From NCBI GenBank assembly GCA_964608745.1, contig CAZSPC010000005.1, positions 1-47,694 on the forward strand: DNA of 47,694 nt. Reading direction: 5' to 3'. The number at the start of each line of letters is the position of its first letter. Positions within the stretch are counted from its first letter, which is position 1. Shown in pieces: positions 30,465 to 38,330 of the stretch. The position numbers were made by a program, and so were the translations under genes. Origin of the DNA: UBA12079 sp964608745 (GTDB lineage Bacteria > Patescibacteriota > Minisyncoccia > Phycocordibacterales > UBA12079). The notes under the pieces are model-generated. The model was not told the DNA's origin, did no database searches, and was given only the letters and a program-made list of their open reading frames with translations.

Positions 30465-31055
30465 TTAAATTAAAATTCCTTCTTTTTTGAGTACTTGTTT
30501 GATTTGTTCAAACACCTGTTCTTCTGTTTGGTTTGCTTGAATAATATGCCAACCATATTCATCCGCCAAATCCAAAAAATTCTGACGAACTTCTTGAATC
30601 CTCTTTTCATCGTTTTCATGCTTGTGGTTTTCTTCAATTCCAGAAGTAAACCTTTCTCCATCAAAAAGAATTGAAACATCTTCTCGAATGAGATTTGAGT
30701 TTAATTCTTTAAGAAAACCAAGGTTTTCTTTACCTCCCCAAGCGAAACCAGTGCCTGTATAATCTTCGACAATAATCCAAACCCCTGCTCTGAGTTTCTT
30801 TTTCAACTTCTCTTGATAATCCAAGCGATTTTTTGTATAGACAACTTGGATATCTTTCACGCTTAAATGCTCTGGATTTCCTCTTCTTAAATAAGCATTT
30901 ATCCTTGGTCCAGTTGGCCCCAAATCATAAATCGGATATTTTAGGTATTTGGCTTTGTACCCTTTTTCTTGCAAAGTCTGTACAAGTCTTTCGGCTTGAC
31001 AGGTTTTACCAAGATTATTAATCCCATAAATCGTAATAAAATTGCCAATTCTCAT
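30465..31055 (-). CDS. tmk: thymidylate kinase-like protein
   Basis: A 196-residue P-loop kinase. Walker A GINNLGKT (11-18), the DR[YF]-position motif EDYTGTGFAWGG (97-108), and the arginine-rich LRRGNPEHL region fit dTMP kinase, giving dTDP. The Glu in place of Asp-Arg is a variation. It heads a two-gene unit with the thymidylate-synthase-like gene. Promoter TTGACT - 17 - TATACT; AAGGAG and a leader of about 41 bases. Confidence 0.85.
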   Translation of the reverse strand: MRIGNFITIYGINNLGKTCQAERLVQTLQEKGYKAKYLKYPIYDLGPTGPRINAYLRRGNPEHLSVKDIQVVYTKNRLDYQEKLKKKLRAGVWIIVEDYTGTGFAWGGKENLGFLKELNSNLIREDVSILFDGERFTSGIEENHKHENDEKRIQEVRQNFLDLADEYGWHIIQANQTEEQVFEQIKQVLKKEGILI

Positions 31056-31102
31056 TTTATCTCCTTATTTTGTTTTTCAATAATTACAAAATTCTGAGTT
31101 GA

Positions 31103-31131
31103 GTATAGTTTTTTGAGAGATAAAAGTCAAT
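31103..31131 (-). promoter_or_regulatory. tmk promoter
   Basis: Complement reads TTGACT (31126-31131) - 17 bases - TATACT (31103-31108); start near 31096. Confidence 0.75.
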
Positions 31132-31137
31132 AAAAAT

Positions 31138-31300
31138 TCAATGGCTCACGGGTGAGCCATTGAAAATGGCTTTATTAAGCCATTTGTTGACATACAATAT
31201 CCATAAAAAATTCAACGGCTCACCGTTGAATTTTTTGTATTTTTGCTCAACTTCGCCTCACGAAGACTGGATTGCTTCGCTTACGCTCGCAAAGACGAAT
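31138..31300. repeat. repeat block upstream of tmk
   Basis: Hairpin TTCAATGGCTCAC / GTGAGCCATTGAA (31138-31165), hairpin AAAAAATTCAACGG-CTCA-CCGTTGAATTTTTT (31205-31236), then a GGATTGCTTCGCTTACGCTC-type dispersed repeat (31272-31297). One or both hairpins may terminate transcription from the pilus-gene side. I see no gene between 31056 and 31468. Confidence 0.65.
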
Positions 31301-31312
31301 AAATATTTTTTT

Positions 31313-31340
31313 AAACTGGAGGTCGCCGATTTTGGAAAAA
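31313..31340. repeat. partial copy of family A (right arm only)
   Basis: CTGGAGGTCGCCGATTTTGG followed by AAAAATTT resembles the right arm (GAAGGTCGCCAAAATTGGG) of the full copies and abuts copy A5. Confidence 0.5.
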
Positions 31341-31341
31341 T

Positions 31342-31471
31342 TTAAAATAATTCTAAAATTAGATGAAATTCGTTTATTTTTTTGAAAAATTTTCGTGAGC
31401 CGTATCGTGAATACGGCGAACGGAAATTTGAGAAAAAAGAAACGAATATCGCTAATTTTAGGATTATTTTA
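31342..31471. repeat. stop-codon-spanning palindromic repeat, copy A5
   Basis: Arms TTAAAATAATTCTAAAATTAG and the complement of CTAATTTTAGGATTATTTTA, the latter including the stop of the pilus gene (31469-31471). The apex is the second subtype: CGTGAGCCGTAT-CGTG-AATACGGCGAACGG. Confidence 0.82.
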
Positions 31472-32890
31472 CTCTTCACGCCATTCGATGAACCTATAAT
31501 CATCTGACACAAAAGGGGTCAAAGGTGGTGGATCGACAGCCAACTTCCTATCATATGTATTTTCTCGGGCTGAATATCCTGAACAAAAAGAACCACCACA
31601 AGACCAGCTTGTCCCTACCCTTCCGTTTGAAACAACACTACCATGCATCTCTAATGTATTTCGAGTTATATATGACCAATAAGAATATGGCGTATACCAA
31701 GTATTATAATGGTTTCTGCCGAAATGACCTTTTTGAGCAATAAAGATTCCATTAATCTCCATATCGTTTGGCGAAAGAAGTGGAATTAAAATTGAATTTT
31801 CGGCAACAAGGGTTAGGCCACTTGTTCCGTCAGAATGAGTATAGGTAATATTGTCATTCAAAATAACATCAGTATCAGTATTTGAATGGATTAAATTAGC
31901 AGAAGCAACATTCACTTTTCCACTAATTTCACCGTCAATCCAAAGATCATCTTCGACAAAAATTAAACTACAATCACTTGGAATATCATATGTCCCCACA
32001 AAATCCTCTGTTCTAATAATATGATAATCTCTTTCCCAACCATCTTCCGAGGAATACCCCCAAACATATCGTGTTTGTCTTACCCGATAAACATCTACCG
32101 TGTCATCATTTTGGAAAATTAAGTGATATCCCTGCCTACCAGATGGTCCAAAATATAATCCATCAGATTGAGCCTTGGCTTTCATTGAAACTAAATCTAA
32201 TGTAATTCCAGCAAAATCAATTTGAGCGACAGGAAATTGCCACAAATCAGACCCAATACCAGAACCAAACACACCATCAACACTTTGACTCGGGCTACAC
32301 CCGAAAGAAGATGTACACAACCAATCTTCCACTGCACTAGTTACCAAAGATTGATTTTCTCCATCCATCCTCACTCCGCCGTTAGTATGATATCTCCCTT
32401 TAATAACTCGCGAAGATCCAGCCCAAACATTGGAATTAATTATATAAGCATATTCAGCTACCGAAGGCTGAGCATATCTACCATAAACCTCTCTTGTTTT
32501 TGAAGGATCGTTATAAGTCCAACCAGTCGATGTAATATTCACCGCTGAAACCACCCCACATTGAGAATCACCTTCAATTTCTAGTGAAAATTTACCAATC
32601 GAACCACCTTCCGGATCAAAATATTCATGCTCATAAGGTCCAGCTCCACCCGTTCCGTCTTGTAAATCATCGGGATAGTGAGACAAAAACCATTTGTAAT
32701 AATCAAGTCCTGCCTCTGCAATCTGAATAGCAGTCTCTCGATTTTCTTTGGAAATATAAAATCGATTTTGCTGAAAAACGTAAGAATTCAGTGCAGATAC
32801 TAATATGATGAAGACAGCGGAAAAAACGAGAACGGAGATAATAATAGAACCTTGGTTGGAGTATGCTGTTTTCTTATTTTTTTCAATCAT
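31469..32890 (-). CDS. PilX-like pilus assembly protein
   Basis: A 473-residue protein with a cytoplasmic leader, then a prepilin-like hydrophobic helix (QGSIIISVLVFSAVFIILVSALNSYVFQQNR, about 13-43) and RETAIQIAEAGLDYYKWFLSHYP, a pattern typical of PilX N-terminal domains. The remaining 400 residues form a large extracellular domain with beta-helix-like stretches (GKVNVASANLIHSNTDTDVIL) and aromatic loops. It is probably a tip or minor pilin-like surface protein and is the last gene of the pilus group. Confidence 0.78.
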   Translation of the reverse strand: MIEKNKKTAYSNQGSIIISVLVFSAVFIILVSALNSYVFQQNRFYISKENRETAIQIAEAGLDYYKWFLSHYPDDLQDGTGGAGPYEHEYFDPEGGSIGKFSLEIEGDSQCGVVSAVNITSTGWTYNDPSKTREVYGRYAQPSVAEYAYIINSNVWAGSSRVIKGRYHTNGGVRMDGENQSLVTSAVEDWLCTSSFGCSPSQSVDGVFGSGIGSDLWQFPVAQIDFAGITLDLVSMKAKAQSDGLYFGPSGRQGYHLIFQNDDTVDVYRVRQTRYVWGYSSEDGWERDYHIIRTEDFVGTYDIPSDCSLIFVEDDLWIDGEISGKVNVASANLIHSNTDTDVILNDNITYTHSDGTSGLTLVAENSILIPLLSPNDMEINGIFIAQKGHFGRNHYNTWYTPYSYWSYITRNTLEMHGSVVSNGRVGTSWSCGGSFCSGYSARENTYDRKLAVDPPPLTPFVSDDYRFIEWREE

Positions 32891-32909
32891 TATTTTAAAA
32901 AATAATTTA

Positions 32910-33025
32910 AATTTTAAATTTTAATTTATAAATTTTAATTCAATTTTAAATGACAAAATGTTTTAAACATTTAAAATTTATACATTTGTTATTGAATTAA
33001 AATTTATAAATTAAAATTTAAAATT
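32910..33025. repeat. AT-only inverted-repeat element, gene-less form
   Basis: Perfect 35-bp arms (32910-32944 and 32991-33025; outer part AATTTTAAATTTTAATTTAT) enclose 46 bases. It lies between two pilus genes. The left arm differs by one base from the arm at 35627-35661 next to the four-helix-bundle gene. Confidence 0.75.
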
Positions 33026-33030
33026 CATGA

Positions 33031-33636
33031 TTATAGGTTTGTTTTTAAGTTTCGGAGAGTGGCACTCGATCTCAAAGTAAATTCCTCCGGACTTCGATTA
33101 GGGTCAATATTGACGATCAACTTTATTTTAACAAAAGCAATATCAATTTCACTATCAAAATCTACAATTTCAGTACCTGTATCATCATAATAAGTAAAAA
33201 TATGAATACCTTGATCTATATTTCTAACATTATCAGAAATAATAGAAACAGTTTCATTAATATCGTCATAAACTAACGGATCACCAGTTGATTTAGTAAC
33301 TGCTTTTTTAAGATTAGATCCATCAATATAATATTTGATTCTCTCTATATTAGTATCTCTGTCGATATCGCTGTAAAAATAAAAATAGTTGTGGTTAAAT
33401 TCAATCACAGGATAAGAACCCTCATCTGAATATATAATCTCTCTTATGTCCCGTGCCATTAATTCAACACCTTTCCGAGCTGACTCAATCGCATAAACCT
33501 GTTTAATTCCAAAAGTATTCGTTCGATAGAAATACAAAACCGAAGTCGAAACCACAGTCATAATCATGGTAAAAATAGCAATTGTAATGATTGTTTCGAT
33601 GAACGATATTCCTTTGTTGTATTTTGTTTGTTTCAT
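33031..33636 (-). CDS. prepilin-type protein, minor pilin-like
   Basis: A 201-residue protein with a class III/type IV prepilin leader: KYNKG-ISFIETIITIAIFTMIMTVV, with cleavage after Gly9 and the conserved Glu5 of the mature chain. A C-terminal domain with RKGVELMARDIREIIYSDEG resembles PilW/GspJ-type minor pilins. It is probably processed by PilD and assembled into a type IV pilus or pseudopilus. Confidence 0.85.
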   Translation of the reverse strand: MKQTKYNKGISFIETIITIAIFTMIMTVVSTSVLYFYRTNTFGIKQVYAIESARKGVELMARDIREIIYSDEGSYPVIEFNHNYFYFYSDIDRDTNIERIKYYIDGSNLKKAVTKSTGDPLVYDDINETVSIISDNVRNIDQGIHIFTYYDDTGTEIVDFDSEIDIAFVKIKLIVNIDPNRSPEEFTLRSSATLRNLKTNL

Positions 33637-33663
33637 ATAACTAGATTATATATACCAATATAC

Positions 33664-33808
33664 AAATGACACGAATAATACTAATGTATACAAATATTAT
33701 TTATCAAAATTTTATTAGCAGTGAATGTAGGTTACAAAACAAAGTTTTCTTAAAAAATAACTTTTGTTTTTCTAAAATTTGTTTCCATTCGTATTATTCG
33801 TATCATTT
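33664..33808. repeat. inverted repeat between two prepilin genes
   Basis: AAATGACACGAATAATAC (33664-33681) and GTATTATTCGTATCATTT (33791-33808) are inverted with one mismatch; the 109 bases between are AT-rich without a frame. Confidence 0.65.
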
Positions 33809-33828
33809 GTATTATTAGTATGTTTATC

Positions 33829-35616
33829 TTACTCTGCATCTAATGTTATTTGGATATTAGATGCATCAGAAACATCAACATCTTCAACCGTTTTACTAAG
33901 ATAACCTGATTTTGATAAATCAATATCATAAGAACCAGAAGATAATGAATTGAAAAATGTTTGTCCACAACCAGCTGTGCTTTGAGTGTTATTGAAACCA
34001 ATTTTATACAATCTAACAGACACATTATCCAATAATTCCATACTAGAACTATCAGTTATAGAAATCAGTAATGAATTTGAAGTTTGAGGAGACAGAATGA
34101 TTTCGGTGACAACATCGGCTCCTGGGTCAAGAGAAAAAGGTTGGGGTTCGCATATTTCAGAAATATCGAGATTTAATGTGTCATTATCAATTGTGATTAA
34201 ATAGTTATCCCATTCAAGATCCTCTAAGTCAATAAGGCCAGCACCGTTTGTTTGTAAGTCTTCTTCATACTTATATATTAAAGAGTTGTCAGATCTTTCA
34301 CCAACGGTTTTATCCCCTCTCATATTGAAATCAATATTTGGCAATGGAGTTGGGCCGGCTGTATATCTGATTTGCCAATCTTGTAAAGATGGAGTGGTTG
34401 TTGTGCTATCTGTACCAAGAGATACTTGCATTTTCAACCGATCATAAGTAGTTGTACTCAAACCTGAAATATCAACAGGAGAAGAAGAAAAGCCTGTACT
34501 ATTGTTCGGCAAATCAATATTGGGAACAAGTGAGTATGTAGATGAACTATTTTCATAGAAAAGCTGGTAACTCATTGTAGTACTAGCAGGTACATTATCA
34601 TTCCAAGAAAAATCAATCCATTCTACTAGGTAATCAGGATCTATTTCAATTGACTGAGCATAACCCGTCATTGAGACAGTTGTGGATGCCAACATTAGTT
34701 CGCCATTTTCAATTTTGATATGTTCGAAATCAGCTACGTAGATACCATCCGCAAACAAATCCTTCCAAATATTTTCACCAGTAGCTGAATAAGTTTTTAC
34801 AATCTTATCTGCCAATAAATCAATCGCAAAAGAAGCGGTTGTTTTTACACCTTCCTCAACAGTCAGATGTCCTGGATTTGGATTTGTATTTTCCCCTTCT
34901 ACACCATAAGTTTGAGCAGTGCTATAACCTGATTTAGTTACTGTAATTTCATAACTACTAGCAACGGGGCTACCTGGAAAAATTACCTCACCACTTGTGT
35001 TAGTAAAAGCGTCCACAGAAATTGGCTCGGCTAATTCATTATTTTCAATATGAACTTCCGCACCGGTGATTGGAGATCCAAAAGCATCAAAAACATTAAT
35101 GACCAGGGTACCTCCTCCATTTACACTTTCCATACCCTTGGGTACAATATTAGTTACCAAAAACACTGATTGATTTTCCCCTCGGTTAATCCAGCTAATT
35201 TCTACTTTTGCCCTTTTATAATCAGCGGTAATACTATTTTCATCACTTCCCCCCTCGCCATCCTTAGGATCATCAACATATTGAATAAAAGTTCGGCGAT
35301 TATAATCAATACTGTTTAATGTAATAGTTTCATTTTGAGGAATATTACCATTAGGAATTCCGCCAACCGTCCCAACGTCATCGTAAGCAAGGCTTCTCAA
35401 AAATTCTACCTGTTCGTTTGCCAAAGCCAAAGCGCCAACTTTCGCCTTATTGTTAAAAATAACTTCAATACTCAAACGCAAAACACCAAAAACAGACCAA
35501 AAGACTGTTGTCATAATAGCTATACCGGCGATTACTTCCATTAAGGAAGAGCCGGAGATATAAAATGATTGTGACCTCTTATTTATATCTATATTTGTTT
35601 TTTTAAAAAGAAACAC
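33829..35616 (-). CDS. large prepilin-like protein with carboxypeptidase-regulatory-like domains
   Basis: A 595-residue protein. The N-terminal helix GSSLMEVIAGIAIMTTVFWSVFGVLRLSIEV (about 22-52) fits a type IV prepilin with Gly-Ser cleavage and Glu5-like residue. Then come beta-sandwich modules: GTLVINVFDAFGSPITGAEVHIEN (about 170-195) is a classic carboxypeptidase-regulatory-like start, with a second near SLLISITDSSSMELLDNVSVRLYK. Ser/Thr-rich linkers. It is probably a modular pilus tip or surface protein. Confidence 0.75.
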   Translation of the reverse strand: MFLFKKTNIDINKRSQSFYISGSSLMEVIAGIAIMTTVFWSVFGVLRLSIEVIFNNKAKVGALALANEQVEFLRSLAYDDVGTVGGIPNGNIPQNETITLNSIDYNRRTFIQYVDDPKDGEGGSDENSITADYKRAKVEISWINRGENQSVFLVTNIVPKGMESVNGGGTLVINVFDAFGSPITGAEVHIENNELAEPISVDAFTNTSGEVIFPGSPVASSYEITVTKSGYSTAQTYGVEGENTNPNPGHLTVEEGVKTTASFAIDLLADKIVKTYSATGENIWKDLFADGIYVADFEHIKIENGELMLASTTVSMTGYAQSIEIDPDYLVEWIDFSWNDNVPASTTMSYQLFYENSSSTYSLVPNIDLPNNSTGFSSSPVDISGLSTTTYDRLKMQVSLGTDSTTTTPSLQDWQIRYTAGPTPLPNIDFNMRGDKTVGERSDNSLIYKYEEDLQTNGAGLIDLEDLEWDNYLITIDNDTLNLDISEICEPQPFSLDPGADVVTEIILSPQTSNSLLISITDSSSMELLDNVSVRLYKIGFNNTQSTAGCGQTFFNSLSSGSYDIDLSKSGYLSKTVEDVDVSDASNIQITLDAE

Positions 35617-35626
35617 AACTAAAAAT

Positions 35627-36121
35627 AATTTTAAATTTTAATTTGTAAATTTTAATTCAATGATTAAATTTTAAATATTTAACTTATTTTTTGTTGTTCA
35701 AGGTTGAGGTTACTTTACCAAAAATAAGTGTTAGCTCGTGACACTCTTGCCATAATTTTCTCGCACGTTCTTTGTCTTTTGAAGAACACTCCGAAAGCAT
35801 TCTTAACCAATGCTTTGTTTCTCTTGCTTCTTTTTGACAAATATGAATCTTGTTTCTAAAATCCTTTTTAGAACTTGCGCCGTTTGCTTCCATATAATTT
35901 GCCCCAATACTTGTTGCTGATCTGACTAGTTGGTTGATTATAGGGTTTGTAATTGAATCTTTGTTTGAAAACTTACATAATTTAATAATATCAATACCAA
36001 ATTTTGAGGTTCGTTCTTCTAAGTCAAACCTTTTGTTGTGATTATCGTCACTCATAATTAAAACATTTTTTAATTTAAAATTGAATTAAAATTTAAAATT
36101 TAAAATTTACAAATTAAAATT
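35627..36121. repeat. inverted-repeat unit carrying the four-helix-bundle gene
   Basis: Left arm 35627-35661 (starts AATTTTAAATTTTAATTTGT) and right arm 36080-36121 (starts ATTGAATTAAAATTT, with an extra 14-base AAAATTTAAAATTT) flank the gene at 35684-36055. The right arm abuts the pilC stop. Confidence 0.65.
35684..36055 (-). CDS. four-helix-bundle protein (23S rRNA intervening-sequence / S23 family)
   Basis: A 123-residue helical protein with the family motifs FDLEERTSKFGIDIIKLCK, NPIINQLVRSATSIGANYMEANGASSKKDFRNKIHICQKEARETKHWLRM. Members are encoded in 23S rRNA intervening sequences, elsewhere in genomes, and as accessory (Avd-like) proteins of diversity-generating retroelements; they bind nucleic acid. 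Here it is enclosed by AT-rich inverted repeats inside a pilus operon, so it looks like an inserted unit. Confidence 0.88.
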   Translation of the reverse strand: MSDDNHNKRFDLEERTSKFGIDIIKLCKFSNKDSITNPIINQLVRSATSIGANYMEANGASSKKDFRNKIHICQKEARETKHWLRMLSECSSKDKERARKLWQECHELTLIFGKVTSTLNNKK

Positions 36122-37336
36122 CTAGATACCGCCCATTACTGAGTACATAGGCGTAATCATCGAAATAGCGAAAAATCCAACCGCCAAACCAATCACAACC
36201 ATCAAAATCGGTTCAATTATTGTTGAAATATTTTTTGTTTTTTGAGCTACCTCACTTTCATAAAAATTAGCAACAGATAGGAGCATATCAGGAAGCTTGC
36301 CAGTCTCTTCACCCACTTCTACCATCGCCCCAAGTATAGGTGGGAAATATTCTTCATTTTTAATAAATACTTCTGCAACCACAGACCCTTTTTGTACATT
36401 TTTCCCAGCTTGCACCAAAATTTCTTTATAATGATGATTCTGTAAAACATCTTTGGTAATATCAAAAGCAGAAACAAAATCAACCCCAGAGGTCAGCAAA
36501 GAAGAAAGAGTTCTAGCTGTTCTTGCTGAATTTACTTCTTTTACAATCACCGAAATAACAGGTATTTTCAAAATAAATGTATCAAATATTTTTTTTCCTT
36601 TTTTTGAACGAAAAGCCGTAACAAATACCACCACCACCAACAAAAGCATTAAAAAAAAGAAAATGGTGTGGTCTTTCAAAAAGGCACTGATGGCAATAAT
36701 AATTTGAGTACTCATTGGCAACTCTACATTCAATTCAGCAAAAGTATTTTGAAGAGTCGGAACAATAGTAATAAGCATCAAAACACCAACAATCACCATT
36801 GCTACAACAATAATTATTGGATAAATCATTGCCCCCTTAACTTTCTTTTTCAAGTTATGAGCATTTTCCATTTGAAGACAAACAATTGCTAACGCATCAG
36901 AAATTTTTCCACTTTCTTCCCCAGCCCGAACCATAGAAATAAAAAGGGGTGAAAATGTTTTAGGATGTTTTTCTAGTGACTTATGAATGGATTGTCCTTT
37001 TTTAATATTATTATTAATATCTTTAATAATTCTTCTGAATTTCTTACTTTTAAATTGCTTCTCTAATGTGGTAAGTGCTTTAGATACCGAGAGGCCGGCA
37101 CCAATCATTGCTCCTAGATTTTTAGCAAACATTATTTTATCCTCAGTTTTCACTGAGTCAAAAATTGTTAATTTAAGCAATGAAGAGATTTTGCTTTTAT
37201 CTTGATCAGAGAAATTAATAAGAGAGCCACCCAAATCACGAACTTTTTGGGTTAAATCAGCTTCATCTTGAGCAATCAAGGTTCCTTTAATAACTTCGCC
37301 TGATTGTTTTACTGCTTTGTAATTATATGTTGGCAT
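36122..37336 (-). CDS. pilC: type IV pilus inner-membrane platform protein PilC
   Basis: A 404-residue type II secretion F-family protein with two GspF domains (about 70-190 and 270-395) and three transmembrane segments (about 170-192, 215-240, 375-395). Motifs: MPTYNYKAVKQSGEVIKGTL, FAKNLGAMIGAGLSVSKAL, MVRAGEESGKISDAL, MVEVGEETGKLPDML. It links the assembly ATPase to the pilus base. It is the first gene of the local pilus run, with two hairpins and a TTGACT - 17 - TATTCA promoter candidate (about 37527-37556) upstream. Confidence 0.95.
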   Translation of the reverse strand: MPTYNYKAVKQSGEVIKGTLIAQDEADLTQKVRDLGGSLINFSDQDKSKISSLLKLTIFDSVKTEDKIMFAKNLGAMIGAGLSVSKALTTLEKQFKSKKFRRIIKDINNNIKKGQSIHKSLEKHPKTFSPLFISMVRAGEESGKISDALAIVCLQMENAHNLKKKVKGAMIYPIIIVVAMVIVGVLMLITIVPTLQNTFAELNVELPMSTQIIIAISAFLKDHTIFFFLMLLLVVVVFVTAFRSKKGKKIFDTFILKIPVISVIVKEVNSARTARTLSSLLTSGVDFVSAFDITKDVLQNHHYKEILVQAGKNVQKGSVVAEVFIKNEEYFPPILGAMVEVGEETGKLPDMLLSVANFYESEVAQKTKNISTIIEPILMVVIGLAVGFFAISMITPMYSVMGGI

Positions 37337-37375
37337 GGCAGATTTTTAAGGAGCACAGCGACTATAAAAATCGCC
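37337..37375. repeat. GAGC-apex hairpin at the pilC start
   Basis: GGC-A-GATTTTTA (37337-37348), apex AGGAGCACAGCGACTA, TAAAAATC-GCC (37365-37375), directly before the pilC ATG. The apex matches the one at the nusG stop. Confidence 0.65.
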
Positions 37376-37450
37376 ACCAGACACCACTTTTGTTTTTTAG
37401 AAAATTTTTGCGAGGCAAAAATTTTCTAAAAAACAAAAGTGGTGTCTGGT
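37376..37450. repeat. 75-base perfect hairpin upstream of pilC
   Basis: 36-bp arms 37376-37411 and 37415-37450 (outer end ACCAGACACCACTTTTG, inner end AAAATTTTTGC) with loop GAG. No mismatch was found. It stands between the pilC promoter candidate and the gene. Confidence 0.82.
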
Positions 37451-37602
37451 TCTCCATATTATCAATAACTATTTTAGTTTATCTCAATTATATCACGCTT
37501 TGTAAAGTGTTTTTGAGTAGGTTGTGAATAGTTTTTTAGAAAGTAAAAGTCAACAAAAAACCAACAGTCCATCAGCTGACAAACCATTGGTTTTTTTATT
37601 TT

Positions 37603-37740
37603 AAATTATTTTTAAAGTAGTTTTAAAATTAGATGAGATTCGTTAATTTTTTCGAAAAATTTTCGTGAGCCGTATAGCAATACGGTGAACGGAAATTTGA
37701 GAAAAAAGAAACGAAGATCGCTAATTTTGGAACTACTTAA
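37603..37740. repeat. stop-codon-spanning palindromic repeat, copy A6 (rplK 3' end)
   Basis: Left arm AAAGTAGTTTTAAAATTAG pairs with CTAATTTTGGAACTACTT, which includes the rplK stop TAG (37733-37735) and its last Lys codon. The apex is subtype 2: CGTGAGCCGTAT-AGCA-ATACGGTGAACGG. Confidence 0.83.
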
Positions 37741-38152
37741 CTTCTACGCCCATCGATCGTGCCGTCCCCTCGATAATCTTCATCGCCGCATCAATATCGT
37801 TAGCGCTCAAATCAACCATTTTTTGCTCTGCAATATCTTTAACCTGATCCTTTGTGAGTGTTCCTACTTTTTTAATGGTGTTTTTTCCTGAACCACTCTT
37901 GATATTTAAAACTTTCAAAATTAAAGATGATGCCGGGGGTGTTTTCAACACAAAATCAAAACTTCTATCTTCATAAACAGAAATTTCAACAGGTATAAGG
38001 TCCCCCATCATTTCTTTTGTAGCATCGTTAAATTGGTTAACAAATTCACCAATGTTAATTCCAGCCTGACCCAAAGCAGGTCCAACTGGCGGAGCTGGAT
38101 TAGCCTTTCCGGCTTCAATTTGTAGTTTTAATTTATTTATTACTTCTTTCAT
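37733..38152 (-). CDS. rplK: 50S ribosomal protein L11
   Basis: A 139-residue L11: KLQIEAGKANPAPPVGPALGQAGINIGEFVNQFN in the N domain, and the RNA-binding C domain with GSGKNTIKKVGTLTKDQVKDIAEQKMVDLSAND. L11 forms the GTPase-associated centre. It follows nusG, as is usual, but a GIY-YIG gene has been placed between them and rplA does not follow. Start and stop each lie within a hairpin. Confidence 0.97.
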   Translation of the reverse strand: MKEVINKLKLQIEAGKANPAPPVGPALGQAGINIGEFVNQFNDATKEMMGDLIPVEISVYEDRSFDFVLKTPPASSLILKVLNIKSGSGKNTIKKVGTLTKDQVKDIAEQKMVDLSANDIDAAMKIIEGTARSMGVEVK

Positions 38153-38189
38153 ATTTTTCTTATGAGCGTAAGCGAATTAGAAAAATATG
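38150..38189. repeat. GAGC-apex hairpin enclosing the rplK start codon
   Basis: CATATTTTTCT (38150-38160), apex TATGAGCGTAAGCGAATT, AGAAAAATATG (38179-38189). The complement of the left arm contains the rplK ATG. Confidence 0.72.
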
Positions 38190-38330
38190 ACCCTGTTAAA
38201 TTCGTTTTCGCAGAAAACGAAATTTTTAAATTCTCTCCAAAGAATTTAAAAGATATTTAACACGGGTTACTTCTCTAACCAAACGCTCTTATTATTTTAA
38301 TATATCTAACCCTGTTAAATACGATTTGAC
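38190..38330. repeat. CCCTGTTAAAT repeats and small hairpins before rplK
   Basis: CCCTGTTAAATTCG (38191-38204) and CCCTGTTAAATACG (38311-38324), with an inverted TTAACAGGG at 38586-38594 on the other side of the GIY-YIG gene. Between them are hairpins TTCGTTTTC-GCA-GAAAACGAA and TTTAAATTCT/AAGAATTTAAA. Confidence 0.55.

Noticed and set aside
4591..37740. Integron attC sites as an explanation for the palindromes after stop codons
   Set aside because: attC sites are also imperfect palindromes after stop codons, but the required GTTRRRY/RYYYAAC ends are not consistently present, the adjacent genes are core genes in conserved order, and no tyrosine integron integrase is seen.
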